Assembly: GCA_964521285.1 (NCBI GenBank)
Contig: CAZFQS010000003.1
Coordinates: 164,746 to 228,745, forward strand
DNA: 64,000 nt
Source: G020354785 sp964521285
GTDB lineage: Bacteria > Bacteroidota > Bacteroidia > Bacteroidales > UBA10428
Direction of reading: 5' to 3'
Shown here piece after piece: positions 42,934 through 52,534 of this stretch (positions within the stretch are counted from its first letter, which is position 1; every line of letters begins with the position of its first letter). The position numbers were made by a program, and so were the translations under genes. Under the pieces are notes generated by a model. That model made no database searches and was not told the origin of the DNA. It saw nothing but the letters and a program-made list of their open reading frames with translations.

Positions 42934-43746
42934 TCAACTCCATAGGTTCAATCTTCCTATTTCAATTTCTTCTTCAAAAAATAACCTGGAGATTTCTTTA
43001 AAATAATCGGTGTAATCAGATATATAAAACTTATTATTTATCTTATTATTTTTATTTAACAAAGATTTTTCAATTAATATATTTCTTACATAGCTGGCAA
43101 CTATTTTAGAAGAATCAACAACCTCAACTTTGAAATTATAAAATTTGTTAATCTGATTTTTTATTATTGGATAATGAGTGCATCCTAAAATTAATGTATC
43201 AATATCTTTTAACTCATTTTTGGAGAGGTATGACCTTATTATTGCATTACTGATATCATCAAAAATAAAACCCTCTTCAATCATAGGTACAAAAAGTGGT
43301 GTTGGTAATGATGAAACCTTAATATTATTATTTAATCCAGTAATCTTTTTAATATATGTGCCGCTATTGATAGTAGCCTTAGTGCCGATTACACCTACTT
43401 TTTTTACATATAAATTATTTACTACAAAATCAATTACCGGATTAATTACATCTACAACAATGGCCCTGTTATTGACCAATTCAATTATGCTTTCGTATGC
43501 TACTGCTGAAGCAGAGTTACATGCTATAACTATTATTTTACATTCCCTGGAGAGTAAATATTCTGTTATTTTCCTTGAATAATATTCTATTGTTTCTTTT
43601 GATTTATCACCATAGGGTAAATGGGCAGTATCACCAAAATATATAAGATTTTCATCAGGTAAGACTTGTCTTATAGCATTGGCAACTGTAAGTCCCCCTA
43701 CTCCCGAATCAAATATACCGACGGGTTGTTCAGATTTTTTGCTCAT
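42934..43746 (-). CDS. murI: glutamate racemase MurI
   Basis: A 270-residue cofactor-independent racemase providing D-glutamate for peptidoglycan. Both catalytic cysteines are in place: IVIACNSASAVA in the first half and LILGCTHYPIIKN in the second; GIFDSGVGGLTVANAI is the N-terminal signature and YFGDTAHLPYG follows. The length is normal. It lies 76 bp after the second ompH gene on the same strand but behind a terminator-like hairpin, so it is at the end of the bamA-ompH block and may depend on read-through. Confidence 0.97.
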   Translation of the reverse strand: MSKKSEQPVGIFDSGVGGLTVANAIRQVLPDENLIYFGDTAHLPYGDKSKETIEYYSRKITEYLLSRECKIIVIACNSASAVAYESIIELVNNRAIVVDVINPVIDFVVNNLYVKKVGVIGTKATINSGTYIKKITGLNNNIKVSSLPTPLFVPMIEEGFIFDDISNAIIRSYLSKNELKDIDTLILGCTHYPIIKNQINKFYNFKVEVVDSSKIVASYVRNILIEKSLLNKNNKINNKFYISDYTDYFKEISRLFFEEEIEIGRLNLWS

Positions 43747-43770
43747 AATATTGCCATAGTCTTATACAAA

Positions 43771-43799
43771 TAAAAAGCCAGCACATATATGAGCTGGCT
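43771..43799 (-). terminator. terminator between ompH and murI
   Basis: On the minus strand AGCCAGC and GCTGGCT (7-bp perfect stem, 10-nt loop) run into TTTTATTTG, 24 bp after the ompH stop. murI begins only 25 bp beyond it, so the element may attenuate rather than fully end transcription. Confidence 0.75.
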
Positions 43800-43822
43800 C
43801 CCATAAAATATCTTTTTCAAAC

Positions 43823-44341
43823 TTATTCCAATCCAAGTTTTTTCTTAACTAAAGGTAAAATATCCTCGGTATTATCAGATGCATATATAACTGCTCCTGT
43901 GCCCATATCAAATACATAAGTAAATCCATTTTCCTCCGCAACTTCATTTACGGCGTTAAAAGCTTTTTCCTGAATAGGCTTTAATAATTCTGCTCTTTGT
44001 TTTGCCAAATCCTGCTCTGCTTCAACCTGAAAATTCTGAATTCTCTGTAAAATATCCTGAAGTTCATTTTCCTTTGTTTTCCTGATAAGGTCCGTCATCG
44101 TACCTACATTCTTCTGATAGTCATCCAGCTTCTTATTATATTCAACTTCCAATTCTTCAAGCGTATTCTCAAATTGCCTGGCAATTTCCTGGAGCTTTTT
44201 CTGGGCTGTATCTCTTTCCGGCATGGCAGTAAACAACTCCTGGCTATTAATATGACCTAATTTGATTTGAGCCCCGGTTGTTAATAAATAACCAAATAAG
44301 AATGCAAAAGACAAGTACCAAAATTTTAATAGATTCTTCAT
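43823..44341 (-). CDS. OmpH/Skp family periplasmic chaperone (second copy)
   Basis: A 172-residue protein with a signal peptide (about 1-25) and the Skp pattern: KLGHINSQELFTAMPERD opening strand, a long coiled-coil (about 45-120, rich in Glu, Lys and Gln) and a closing segment FTYVFDMGTGAVIYASDNTED that completes the trimer core. Skp/OmpH chaperones carry unfolded outer membrane proteins to BamA. It lies 40 bp after a paralogue and downstream of bamA, consistent with that role. The gene symbol skp is avoided because two copies exist. Confidence 0.92.
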   Translation of the reverse strand: MKNLLKFWYLSFAFLFGYLLTTGAQIKLGHINSQELFTAMPERDTAQKKLQEIARQFENTLEELEVEYNKKLDDYQKNVGTMTDLIRKTKENELQDILQRIQNFQVEAEQDLAKQRAELLKPIQEKAFNAVNEVAEENGFTYVFDMGTGAVIYASDNTEDILPLVKKKLGLE

Positions 44342-44381
44342 TTCAAATAATTAATTTAAACACTGCCACAAATGTAAGAAA

Positions 44382-44897
44382 TTAATTTTTATAACCTAAC
44401 TTTTCAAGTACTTCATCACTTACATCGTATCTTGGATTTGTGTAAAGCATTGTCGGCCCACTGGACGTATCAAAGATAACTGCATAGCCGCCCTCAGTAG
44501 CAATGTCTTTCACGGCGTTATAAATTTCATCCTGGATAGGCTTGATTAGCTCCTGCCGTTTTTTAAAAAGCGCCCCTTCCTGGCCAAAGTAATTTTTTTG
44601 TAATTCTTTGACTTCTTTTTCTTTACTAATAATCTGATCTTCTCTTTTTCTCCGCATCTCATCAGTAAGCAAGACTTTTTCTGCCTGGTAATCTTTGTAC
44701 ATCTGTTCTATTTCTGAATACTTTGTCTCAATTTCCTTTTGCCATTCTTCAGATATAATATCCAGTTTATCTTTTGCAGCCTTATATGAAGGAATATTAT
44801 TAAGAATATATTCGGTATCTACAAGTGCATACTTCTGCGCCGATGTAATACCTGCCATAACTATTAATACAGTAAGTATAATTACAAATTTTCTCAT
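44382..44897 (-). CDS. OmpH/Skp family periplasmic chaperone (first copy)
   Basis: A 171-residue paralogue of the next gene: signal peptide (about 1-20), KYALVDTEYILNNIPSYKAAK at the start of the mature protein, a charged coiled-coil centre and the closing GGYAVIFDTSSGPTMLYTNPRYDVSD. Together the two could form homo- or hetero-trimers. It has its own likely promoter (44946-44953) after bamA, so expression may be separable from bamA. Tandem ompH genes next to bamA are usual in Bacteroidota. Confidence 0.93.
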   Translation of the reverse strand: MRKFVIILTVLIVMAGITSAQKYALVDTEYILNNIPSYKAAKDKLDIISEEWQKEIETKYSEIEQMYKDYQAEKVLLTDEMRRKREDQIISKEKEVKELQKNYFGQEGALFKKRQELIKPIQDEIYNAVKDIATEGGYAVIFDTSSGPTMLYTNPRYDVSDEVLEKLGYKN

Positions 44898-44945
44898 GAC
44901 TCAAAATTTAAAGTTAGTAACATAATATTTTATTAAAGATAACAT

Positions 44946-44953
44946 CAAATATA
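44946..44953 (-). promoter_or_regulatory. -7 promoter element for the ompH pair
   Basis: Reads TATATTTG on the minus strand, an exact and common form of the consensus, 48 bp before the ompH ATG in the 149-bp gap after bamA. Confidence 0.5.
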
Positions 44954-45046
44954 GTACCAAATAGTTTAAATAAAGTGAACGCTTTCTAAAAATGGGGATT
45001 CTAATATACTGATGCACTAAAATATTCTATTTATATGTTTACATTC

Positions 45047-47566
45047 TTAAAACTGCTGGCCCAGGACAAAATGGAATTCGCTACCATTAGCACCGGTCTG
45101 CCCTGCCAGGGGATCAAATCCATATCCCCAGTCTATCCCAAGAAGACCAAACATTGGTAAAAATACTCTAACACCTACTCCTGCAGATCTTTTAATATGG
45201 AAAGGTTTAAATTCACTGATAGATTTCCATGCATTTCCTCCTTCAATAAAAGTAAGTGCATATATTGTTGCTGAAGGATTTAATGATAAAGGATAACGTA
45301 ATTCTACAGTATACTTGTCATATACATTGCCATCATAAAATCTCCTGGTTTGTCCATCAGTTTCCACAACAGTTTGCGGGGTTAATTGTGCATCAGGATA
45401 TCCACGTATAGAAACAATATCAGACCCAAAGATATAATTCGTTGCATACATAGGATTGCCTCCTACTTCAAATTTTTCGAAAGGTGAAGGTCCGATATCT
45501 TTATTATAATGTCCCAAATATCCATATTCTGCTTTGGCAGCCAGAATTAAATTTCCTATTATACTTGTGTACCAGGCACTTTTAAATGTCCACTTATGAA
45601 ATTCAACAAATTTATATTTCTCATTAAAAGACATTGTAGAATAATCTTTATTGCTAAACAGAGAATAAGGAGGAGTCAACTGTATCCCCAGATTGAAATT
45701 TGAACCTCTTCTTGGAAAAAGCATTTGATCCTGAGAACTTCTGGAAATAATTGTTTTCAAACTTATCAGATTAGAAAAACCATTAGTAAAAATAAACTGG
45801 CTGCTTATATAATTGCTTAAATGATATCTCTGATAACTAATCTCATTATAAATGGTAAAATAGTCATCAGGCCATTTAAGCCTTCTTCCTAAACCAACAG
45901 ATGCTCCATAGACCTTAAAAAATATTGTATCATTAGCTATGTATCTCCCTTCCTGGTACATGGGCCGTTTACTAACTGTATGAGTCAATGAAACAGTGAA
46001 TGAATTAGGTTTTTTACCGCCGAACCAGGGTTCAATAAATGATAAATTATAAGCTTTGAATGCTTTAGAACTCACCTGGGCTCTCACAGAAAGGGTTTGT
46101 CCATCGCCGGTAGGAACAGGCCTCCATGCCTTTCCATTAAACAGGTTCCTGGCTGAAAAATTTGAAAATCTTATTCCAACAGTTCCTATAAATCCCAGTC
46201 CTCCAAAACCGCCCGATAATTCAAGCTGGTCATTAGCCCTTTCTTCAAGCTGGTATTCCAAATCCACTGTACCGTCAGCCTGGTTGGGAATTGGATTGGG
46301 ATTTATATTCTCAGGATTAAAGTGGCCAAGGGTTGCTAATTCACGAACTGACCTTATGATGTCTGATTTGCTGAAAAGCTCTCCCGGGCGGGTTCTTAGT
46401 TCTCTCCTTACAACATGTTCATTTGTTTTTGTATTTCCCTTTATGACAATTTTGTTTATTGAAGCCTGTTTCCCCTCGTATACCCTCATTTCAAGATCTA
46501 TTGAATCGTTTTCAATTCTCACTTCAACCGGAGAAACAGAGAAAAAAAGGTATCCGTTATCGAGATAAAGAGATGATACTGCATCTTCATCAATTCTTAA
46601 CCTTTCATCCAGCAAAGTTTTGTTGTAGACATCCCCCTTTTTTACACCCAATACCCTATTTAAAATTTCTGAAGGATATTTCGTGTTTCCTATCCATACA
46701 ACCTTCCTGATAAAATACTTTTGTCCCTCTTCTAACTTAATTACCAGCGCTATTCTTTTATCATTGACTTTAGTTATTCTTTCTCCCAGCAATTTAGCAT
46801 CTCTGTAACCGTTCTCATTATAAAAATCTATCAATTTCTCCTTGTCTTCCTTAAATGAAGCATTTATAAATTTTGAAGCTTTGAAGATATTCAGATTCCT
46901 CTTCTTGGTTTTTTTCATGACTTTTCTCAGGCGTTTGTCAGAATATACTTTATTGCCGTCGAATACAATATCATCAATTTTGACTCTTTTATTTTTTTCA
47001 ACGTATATATTTAAAACAACCTGATTTATAGTACTTGTATCAACTTTTTGCACAATCTCCACATCAACATTCATGAATCCTTTATCTATGTAATGCTTTT
47101 CAATAATTGTCTTAGTGTTATTAATTATGTTGTCAGTCATCTGACTACCGGGCCTGAGATTTATTTTTTCTTTTAAATCAGAGGATTCAGATTTGTTAAC
47201 ACCAATTATAGTTAACTTCGATAATCTTGGTTGTTCCTTAAGATATATTTCCAGGAAGACTTTACCATCTTTTATTCTTTTTGCTAATATTTTTACATCT
47301 GAAAATAATCCATACTTCCAGAATTTATCTATAGCAGCAGATATTTCATCTCCGGGAATATTTATTCTTTGGCCGACTTTTAATCCTGAAATATTTATTA
47401 ATACATTTGGCTGGAGGTATCTTACACCAGTAACGGTAATTGAATCAATCTCCAATTCCTTCGGTTTGAAATAATCTACAACGGATAAACTGTTGAAGTC
47501 CCTGTCCTGTCCATAAATACCTCCACTGATGAATAATATAATTATTACTGTAAAAATGCTTTTCAT
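45047..47566 (-). CDS. bamA: outer membrane protein assembly factor BamA
   Basis: An 839-residue Omp85 protein: signal peptide (about 1-19), five POTRA domains (about 38-430, for example VTGVRYLQPNVLINISGLKVG and IVIKGNTKTNEHVVRRELRTRPGE, split here only as text) and a C-terminal 16-strand barrel (ERANDQLELSGGFGG, DIVSIRGYPDAQL with the conserved RG of loop 6, and a final FHFVLGQQF strand). It inserts outer membrane proteins together with the OmpH chaperones encoded downstream. It follows uppS by 7 bp and so is co-transcribed with it. Confidence 0.97.
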   Translation of the reverse strand: MKSIFTVIIILFISGGIYGQDRDFNSLSVVDYFKPKELEIDSITVTGVRYLQPNVLINISGLKVGQRINIPGDEISAAIDKFWKYGLFSDVKILAKRIKDGKVFLEIYLKEQPRLSKLTIIGVNKSESSDLKEKINLRPGSQMTDNIINNTKTIIEKHYIDKGFMNVDVEIVQKVDTSTINQVVLNIYVEKNKRVKIDDIVFDGNKVYSDKRLRKVMKKTKKRNLNIFKASKFINASFKEDKEKLIDFYNENGYRDAKLLGERITKVNDKRIALVIKLEEGQKYFIRKVVWIGNTKYPSEILNRVLGVKKGDVYNKTLLDERLRIDEDAVSSLYLDNGYLFFSVSPVEVRIENDSIDLEMRVYEGKQASINKIVIKGNTKTNEHVVRRELRTRPGELFSKSDIIRSVRELATLGHFNPENINPNPIPNQADGTVDLEYQLEERANDQLELSGGFGGLGFIGTVGIRFSNFSARNLFNGKAWRPVPTGDGQTLSVRAQVSSKAFKAYNLSFIEPWFGGKKPNSFTVSLTHTVSKRPMYQEGRYIANDTIFFKVYGASVGLGRRLKWPDDYFTIYNEISYQRYHLSNYISSQFIFTNGFSNLISLKTIISRSSQDQMLFPRRGSNFNLGIQLTPPYSLFSNKDYSTMSFNEKYKFVEFHKWTFKSAWYTSIIGNLILAAKAEYGYLGHYNKDIGPSPFEKFEVGGNPMYATNYIFGSDIVSIRGYPDAQLTPQTVVETDGQTRRFYDGNVYDKYTVELRYPLSLNPSATIYALTFIEGGNAWKSISEFKPFHIKRSAGVGVRVFLPMFGLLGIDWGYGFDPLAGQTGANGSEFHFVLGQQF

Positions 47567-47573
47567 CCCTTAT

Positions 47574-48326
47574 TCAGCTATTAAAATTCTTAATTTGTGA
47601 ACTTATTTTACCAAATCTTCTTTCTCGCTTCTGATAGCTTAATATTGCCTCATACAGGTGTTCTCTCCTAAAATCGGGCCAAAGTGTATCAGAAAAGTAT
47701 AATTCGGAATATGCTATCTGCCATAGCAGAAAATTGCTTATTCTGTACTCACCGCTAGTTCTTATCAATAATTCCGGTTCAGGGAATCCGGCAGTATTCA
47801 GAAATTTTTCAAACATACTACTGTTAATATTTTCAGCTTTTAATTCTCCTTTTTCAACTTTTGCTGCTATTTGCTTAACAGCATTTGTAATTTCCCATCT
47901 GGAGCTATAACTTAATGCCAGTACCAGTACTAAACCTGTATTATCCTTAGTATCGACTATAGCCTTTTTCAAATATTTTCCAACATTTTTTGGGAGACTA
48001 TCAATATCTCCAATTGCTGTCAAACGAACATTATTTTCCTGCAGGGTTTTAGTTTCTTTATTTATAGTAGAAACAAGCAGTGACATTAGTGCATCTATTT
48101 CAGTAGGCGGACGCATCCAGTTTTCAGTTGAAAAAGCATATAATGTAAGGTAACCTATCCCGAGTTCTGCTGCTGCTTCAACAGTATCTCTGACAGCAGC
48201 GACACCATTCTGATGTCCGAAAACTCTGTTATTACCTCTTTTTTGCGCCCATCTTCCATTACCATCCATTATTATTGCAATGTGCTGAGGTAGTTTTTCG
48301 GGATTTATTTGTTCTTTGAGGTTCAT
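47574..48326 (-). CDS. uppS: isoprenyl transferase (undecaprenyl diphosphate synthase)
   Basis: A 250-residue cis-prenyltransferase making the C55 lipid carrier for peptidoglycan and O-antigen synthesis. IAIIMDGNGRWAQKRG holds the catalytic Asp, YLTLYAFSTENWMRPPTE is the substrate-helix region, and LLIRTSGEYRISNFLLWQ with ELYFSDTLWPDF closes the site. The usual metal-site RTxGE and RxSNFLxWQ motifs are intact. A TTG codon precedes the ATG, and ATG 48326 is preferred as start. It lies between a DUF6089 gene and bamA with gaps under 15 bp. Confidence 0.96.
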   Translation of the reverse strand: MNLKEQINPEKLPQHIAIIMDGNGRWAQKRGNNRVFGHQNGVAAVRDTVEAAAELGIGYLTLYAFSTENWMRPPTEIDALMSLLVSTINKETKTLQENNVRLTAIGDIDSLPKNVGKYLKKAIVDTKDNTGLVLVLALSYSSRWEITNAVKQIAAKVEKGELKAENINSSMFEKFLNTAGFPEPELLIRTSGEYRISNFLLWQIAYSELYFSDTLWPDFRREHLYEAILSYQKRERRFGKISSQIKNFNS

Positions 48327-48338
48327 CAATTCATAATA

Positions 48339-48980
48339 TTATTCATCATAAGCCGGACAATCAATCGTATAATTAAAAAATCTATAAGTGACAAAAATAC
48401 CTAAAAATGAGTACCAATCATTATTATGAATTATAGAATTAATATTAGTCGCGTTCTCGGTGCCATCAATTAAATCGTTAAAAGTCTTGCGAAAGCTCCA
48501 TTCAAAACCTGTACATATCGTATTTGTAACATTTAGCTTAAATCCTATACCAAAGGGTATTGTAATAGGAATATTACTAACTGATAAATAACCTATTCCA
48601 CCGCTTATATAAGTTGTATAGTCCCATTTCTTAACCGTAGGGACATACGGGAAAAAATTAAATTCTATCTGGCATGCCGCATCAAAAATATTATTATTAA
48701 ATGCTTTTGAAGGAGTAATAACATGAACCACGTCGGAAAAATCATTCGGGTCACCTGATAAACTTGTAAAATAACCATTTAGCCGAAATGCATACCTTTT
48801 ATTGATATTATATCTGAAAATACCCCCTATAGCTAATCCTGGCGAATAGAAAAGCCTGTCAGGATTAATGTCTCCATAATAATATGAAGTACCGGCAAAA
48901 ATACCTATGTTATCTTTTCTTTGAGCTTCAATTAGAGTAAAAGAAAAAACAAAAATCAATAAAACGAATATATTCTTCAC
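48339..48980 (-). CDS. DUF6089-type outer membrane beta-barrel protein
   Basis: A 213-residue exported protein: signal peptide (about 1-19, ending IEAQ), then an 8-stranded-barrel-like pattern with NIGIFAGTSYYYGDINPDRLF near the start and SFRKTFNDLIDGT in the middle. DUF6089 proteins are conserved beside uppS and bamA in Bacteroidota; no function is established that I know of. The start is GTG 48980, since an in-frame stop lies immediately upstream and no ATG precedes the signal sequence. Ten bp separate it from uppS. Confidence 0.85.
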   Translation of the reverse strand: MKNIFVLLIFVFSFTLIEAQRKDNIGIFAGTSYYYGDINPDRLFYSPGLAIGGIFRYNINKRYAFRLNGYFTSLSGDPNDFSDVVHVITPSKAFNNNIFDAACQIEFNFFPYVPTVKKWDYTTYISGGIGYLSVSNIPITIPFGIGFKLNVTNTICTGFEWSFRKTFNDLIDGTENATNINSIIHNNDWYSFLGIFVTYRFFNYTIDCPAYDE

Positions 48981-49121
48981 TTAATAACTAATTAATATCC
49001 GGATATTGTTAAAGACTAATTAAAATAACGAAAATAAAATGTTTTTAGCGCGCAATATCAGAATTTTTCCTAAAAAATCATAAAAAAAGTTAAGTTCCTT
49101 TAATAATGATTCTTTAGAAAA

Positions 49122-49907
49122 TCATCTTCTTCTTGTTCTTATTCTTACCCGATATCTGTCTAAAAATAAGGGAAGTCCGCGGCGGGAGGTTTTGATTCTG
49201 TAATTAAGATTTAATGCAGAAATCCAGTATATATCATTATGTTTTGAATCCGGTGTCTTAACTCCGTCAATATAATCACAGAAAGTATATCTGCCCCCTA
49301 TTTCATAACCTATTATCCACTTATCGCTAATGACATATTTTAATCCTAACCCAAGTGGAAATGACGGTATTATTTTATTCTTGTCATTATATATATCTGT
49401 TGCCCTTGGCTCTATCTGGATGTCATTCCAGTACTTGGCAAGTCCGATACCACCGAATACATATGCACTTATAGTAGAATAATTATTCAGCATACCGCGA
49501 CGGTTGAACATTGCTGCTGATCGCCACCTTCTCGTATCCTGAATAAAATAATATTCAAAATTGCCTGATATCTCAACCAGATGAGTCTTTGAAAGAAATT
49601 GCCTGTGTTCATTTCTGGATCCCTCAAAATCTTCTGTTTTCCCGTAACCATATATTAATGCCAGTTTTGCAGAATACTGCGGGTTTATTTTAAATCTTGC
49701 TGCTGTGTAAATTGAAGGCCTGGTATCTCTGAATGTTATATCCTCGATAAATAATAAACTTGCATCAATCCTGCCTCCCAGATCAGTAAAAAGATTTGTT
49801 GTTCCTATACCAACTACTGCTTCATATCTTTTTAATTTCCATCTTTGCGAATATATTGTTGAGGATATAAGTAAGGTGGCCAATAACAGGAACGATATTC
49901 TTTTCAT
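49122..49907 (-). CDS. outer membrane beta-barrel protein, DUF6089-like
   Basis: A 261-residue exported protein with a signal peptide (about 1-20, ending IYSQ). The mature part alternates short strands as in small barrels: YEAVVGIGTTNLFTDLGGR, YSAKLALIYGYGKTEDF, ISAYVFGGIGLAKYW and GYEIGGRYTFCDYIDGVKTPD. It shares the overall plan and the YIDG-like late motif with the neighbouring DUF6089 protein, suggesting a related pair. The C-terminus is rich in Arg (RVRIRTRRR), unusual for a barrel that normally ends in an aromatic. Function unknown. Confidence 0.8.
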   Translation of the reverse strand: MKRISFLLLATLLISSTIYSQRWKLKRYEAVVGIGTTNLFTDLGGRIDASLLFIEDITFRDTRPSIYTAARFKINPQYSAKLALIYGYGKTEDFEGSRNEHRQFLSKTHLVEISGNFEYYFIQDTRRWRSAAMFNRRGMLNNYSTISAYVFGGIGLAKYWNDIQIEPRATDIYNDKNKIIPSFPLGLGLKYVISDKWIIGYEIGGRYTFCDYIDGVKTPDSKHNDIYWISALNLNYRIKTSRRGLPLFLDRYRVRIRTRRR

Positions 49908-49998
49908 TGTAAATATTTTAAACTTTTGTAAAAATAATCATTTATTGGCAACTATTAAATTTACAAAAAAATGCATTGCTGACAAAGCATAAGCTGGT

Positions 49999-50877
49999 TT
50001 AATTTCTTTTATCCACACCCCACATCAGTTTGTTTCTAATTGTTGTATAAAAATTATTATTTGGTAACTGAAGCATTTTTAATTTAAAATCAGCTTTATA
50101 TAATTTTAATTTAACTGAACTGTCTATTAATCTGGTCCTGTTATCTGCAGTAACAAAAAATTTTTCCTTCCTTTTGCGGACTTTCAAAGTTATAACAACA
50201 CTGTCCGGAACTACTATGGGCCTGACAGTCAGATTATGAGATGCTATGGGAGCAATGATAAAATTACTTGAATCTGGCAGGAGTATGGGCCCTCCAACAC
50301 TCAATGAATATGCAGTTGACCCTGTGGGTGTTGATATAATTAGACCATCAGTCCAATAAGTGTTAAAAAACTCATCATTTAAAAATGCATCGATTGTGAT
50401 CATCGATGATTCCTTTTTCTGAATAGTAATTTCATTTAATGCAAAATTAAGATCTCCGAATATGCTCTTTTTTGTGTCTAATTTAATTAAAGCCCTGTTT
50501 TCTATTTTATACTCTTTTTCAAATATTGCTTTAAAAGCTGACGATATTTCTTCCTTGGCTATATTTGCCAGAAAACCTAATCGCCCCGAATTAAGCCCGA
50601 TAATTGGTATATTATGATTCCTTACAAAAGGTATTGTTTCTAAAAATGTACCATCACCGCCGATGCTTATCATAAAATCTATATCATCCCTGATATCATC
50701 CTGGTTTTCAAATATATCGTTATGTTCAGGTTCAATCCCAGTCTTCTTCCTGATAAACTCCAAAAATGGTTTATACACATTTACTTTAACTTTATTCTGA
50801 TGAAGTTTTTCAAATAGCTCCTTAATATAAGGTTTGAATCCCGGATTAAAAGTCTTGCCATATATGGTGATTTTCAT
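49999..50877 (-). CDS. nadK: NAD kinase
   Basis: A 292-residue enzyme phosphorylating NAD to NADP. The GGDGT motif appears as FMISIGGDGTFLETIPFV, followed by IIGLNSGRLGFLAN, ALNEITIQK and the second site TDGLIISTPTGSTAYSLSVG, all intact. The length is normal. It is transcribed after the CBS protein, with a possible own promoter in the 111-bp gap, and precedes the DUF6089-like genes in the same direction. Confidence 0.97.
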   Translation of the reverse strand: MKITIYGKTFNPGFKPYIKELFEKLHQNKVKVNVYKPFLEFIRKKTGIEPEHNDIFENQDDIRDDIDFMISIGGDGTFLETIPFVRNHNIPIIGLNSGRLGFLANIAKEEISSAFKAIFEKEYKIENRALIKLDTKKSIFGDLNFALNEITIQKKESSMITIDAFLNDEFFNTYWTDGLIISTPTGSTAYSLSVGGPILLPDSSNFIIAPIASHNLTVRPIVVPDSVVITLKVRKRKEKFFVTADNRTRLIDSSVKLKLYKADFKLKMLQLPNNNFYTTIRNKLMWGVDKRN

Positions 50878-50976
50878 GTGCGGGAAAATTTGTTTTATAA
50901 AGTCAATTAAGAGGCTTTTAACAGAAAATAATTATCTTTTTAGTAATATTTCTTATTTATTGATGAACTTCGGTGG

Positions 50977-50984
50977 CAAAATTA
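50977..50984 (-). promoter_or_regulatory. -7 promoter element for nadK
   Basis: Reads TAATTTTG followed by CC on the minus strand, a TAnnTTTG match 100 bp before the nadK ATG and just after the CBS gene stop. Motif-based. Confidence 0.4.
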
Positions 50985-50988
50985 ACTA

Positions 50989-51654
50989 TTAAATACTCAG
51001 ATACTTCATGAATTGTTCATATCTGTTCTCGTAAAGGCTGTCAAGATCATTCTCATCCATAAAGGAAGCTTTAATAATATAGTTATATCTGTTAAAGGTT
51101 TGAATTATTGAGGTAAGCTCTTTTCTGTTTATTTTTATACTAACTTCCATTTTCATGGAATTTGAATGGGAATTAACATACAGGCTTAATATTTTGGCAT
51201 CATTACCTTCAATAATTTGTGCAATTTCAGATAAAGAATAATCATTGACATTTATTTCAAGTACAATAATACCCCCTGGCTGTTTCAGTGCTGACAAATC
51301 TCCAAAATAATGAATTAAGTGATTCATTGTAATAAGCCCCTGGTAATGATTATTATGATCTAAAACCGGGACAACAGACAAATTTAAACGGGAAGCTATT
51401 TCTATAACTTCAAATATGTGCTGATCAAGTGTAACATAAGGACTAAAAAGTGACAGACTATGGTTACCTATAGGTTCTTCTGCCATATTTAAATCATATA
51501 TATCTTTATCTGATATTAATCCCAGAAAATCTTTATTATTGACTATTGGTAAATGTGAAATGCGAAAAATATCCATCCAGTACAATGCCTTTTGGCCACT
51601 ATCTGACGTTCTTAATGCAGGTATCACATCTGATATTAAATCCTTTGCTAACAT
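50989..51654 (-). CDS. CBS-domain protein with C-terminal ACT-like domain
   Basis: A 221-residue cytoplasmic protein. Two CBS motifs fill about 1-130 (ISHLPIVNNKDFLGLISDKDIYD and LNLSVVPVLDHNNHYQGLIT in pieces), a pair that usually binds an adenosyl ligand. The rest (GGIIVLEINVNDYSLSEIA and the alternating strands after it) has the look of an ACT-like regulatory domain. There is no catalytic domain, so it probably acts as a nucleotide-sensing regulator. Conservation next to nadK and pdxJ is seen in related genomes from memory. Function not established. Confidence 0.85.
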   Translation of the reverse strand: MLAKDLISDVIPALRTSDSGQKALYWMDIFRISHLPIVNNKDFLGLISDKDIYDLNMAEEPIGNHSLSLFSPYVTLDQHIFEVIEIASRLNLSVVPVLDHNNHYQGLITMNHLIHYFGDLSALKQPGGIIVLEINVNDYSLSEIAQIIEGNDAKILSLYVNSHSNSMKMEVSIKINRKELTSIIQTFNRYNYIIKASFMDENDLDSLYENRYEQFMKYLSI

Positions 51655-51725
51655 TTATAGTTTTTAAAATACTGTTAATTTTACAATTTAATTAATATTA
51701 AATACTATCTTCTAAAACTTAACTT

Positions 51726-52439
51726 ATGACAAGATTAAGTGTAAATATAAACAAAATTGCAACATTAAGGAATGCCCGGGGTGGAAATATTCCAAATGTT
51801 CTGAAAGTTGCTGTTGATTGTCAAAAATTTGGTGCTCAGGGTATAACTGTTCACCCCAGGCCAGATGAGAGACATATACGGTATCAGGATGTAAGAGATA
51901 TAAAACCGTTAATTACATCAGAATTTAATATCGAAGGTTATCCTTCCCTGAAATTTATAGATCTTGTCCTGGAGGTAAAACCGGATCAGGTAACCCTGGT
52001 TCCTGACCCACCGGAGGCATTAACTTCTAACCAGGGATGGGATATTATTAAGAACTTATCATTTCTTAAAGAAATAGTTACTGATCTCAGGAAGGCAGGA
52101 ATAAGGACATCTCTTTTTTTAGATACAGACCTTAAAAATATTGAGAATTCCGTTAAAACAGGAACAGACAGAATTGAATTATATACTGAACCCTATGCAA
52201 AAAAATTTTCAAATAACAGGGAAAAAGCTATTGCCCCTTTTATAAAAGCAGCAATAGCAGCTAATAATATTGGATTAGAACTAAATGCCGGACATGATCT
52301 TAACCTCGAGAACCTGAAATATTTTTATGATAATATAACCGGATTACTGGAAGTCTCAATTGGCCATGCATTAATTTCCGATGCCCTGTATTTTGGTCTG
52401 GAAAAAACTATACAGTTATATCTGGATCAGCTGAAATAG
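51726..52439 (+). CDS. pdxJ: pyridoxine 5'-phosphate synthase PdxJ
   Basis: A 237-residue TIM barrel that condenses 1-deoxyxylulose 5-phosphate with 3-amino-2-oxopropyl phosphate, the last ring-forming step of the DXP-dependent vitamin B6 pathway. The family signature is intact: LSVNINKIATLRNARG, GAQGITVHPRPDERHIRYQD, VTLVPDPPEALTSNQGWD, GIRTSLFLDTD, ELNAGHDLNLENL and VSIGHALISDALYFGL. It is divergent from the CBS gene with a 71-bp spacer. No other pdx gene is present here. Confidence 0.97.
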   Translation: MTRLSVNINKIATLRNARGGNIPNVLKVAVDCQKFGAQGITVHPRPDERHIRYQDVRDIKPLITSEFNIEGYPSLKFIDLVLEVKPDQVTLVPDPPEALTSNQGWDIIKNLSFLKEIVTDLRKAGIRTSLFLDTDLKNIENSVKTGTDRIELYTEPYAKKFSNNREKAIAPFIKAAIAANNIGLELNAGHDLNLENLKYFYDNITGLLEVSIGHALISDALYFGLEKTIQLYLDQLK

Positions 52440-52534
52440 TTGATTTAATTGCTAAAATTAGTTAAGATATTATTATTGTTGATTATGAAATATAAGTTAA
52501 TTTTAAATTACTAAACTAAAGTACAAATCTTATT

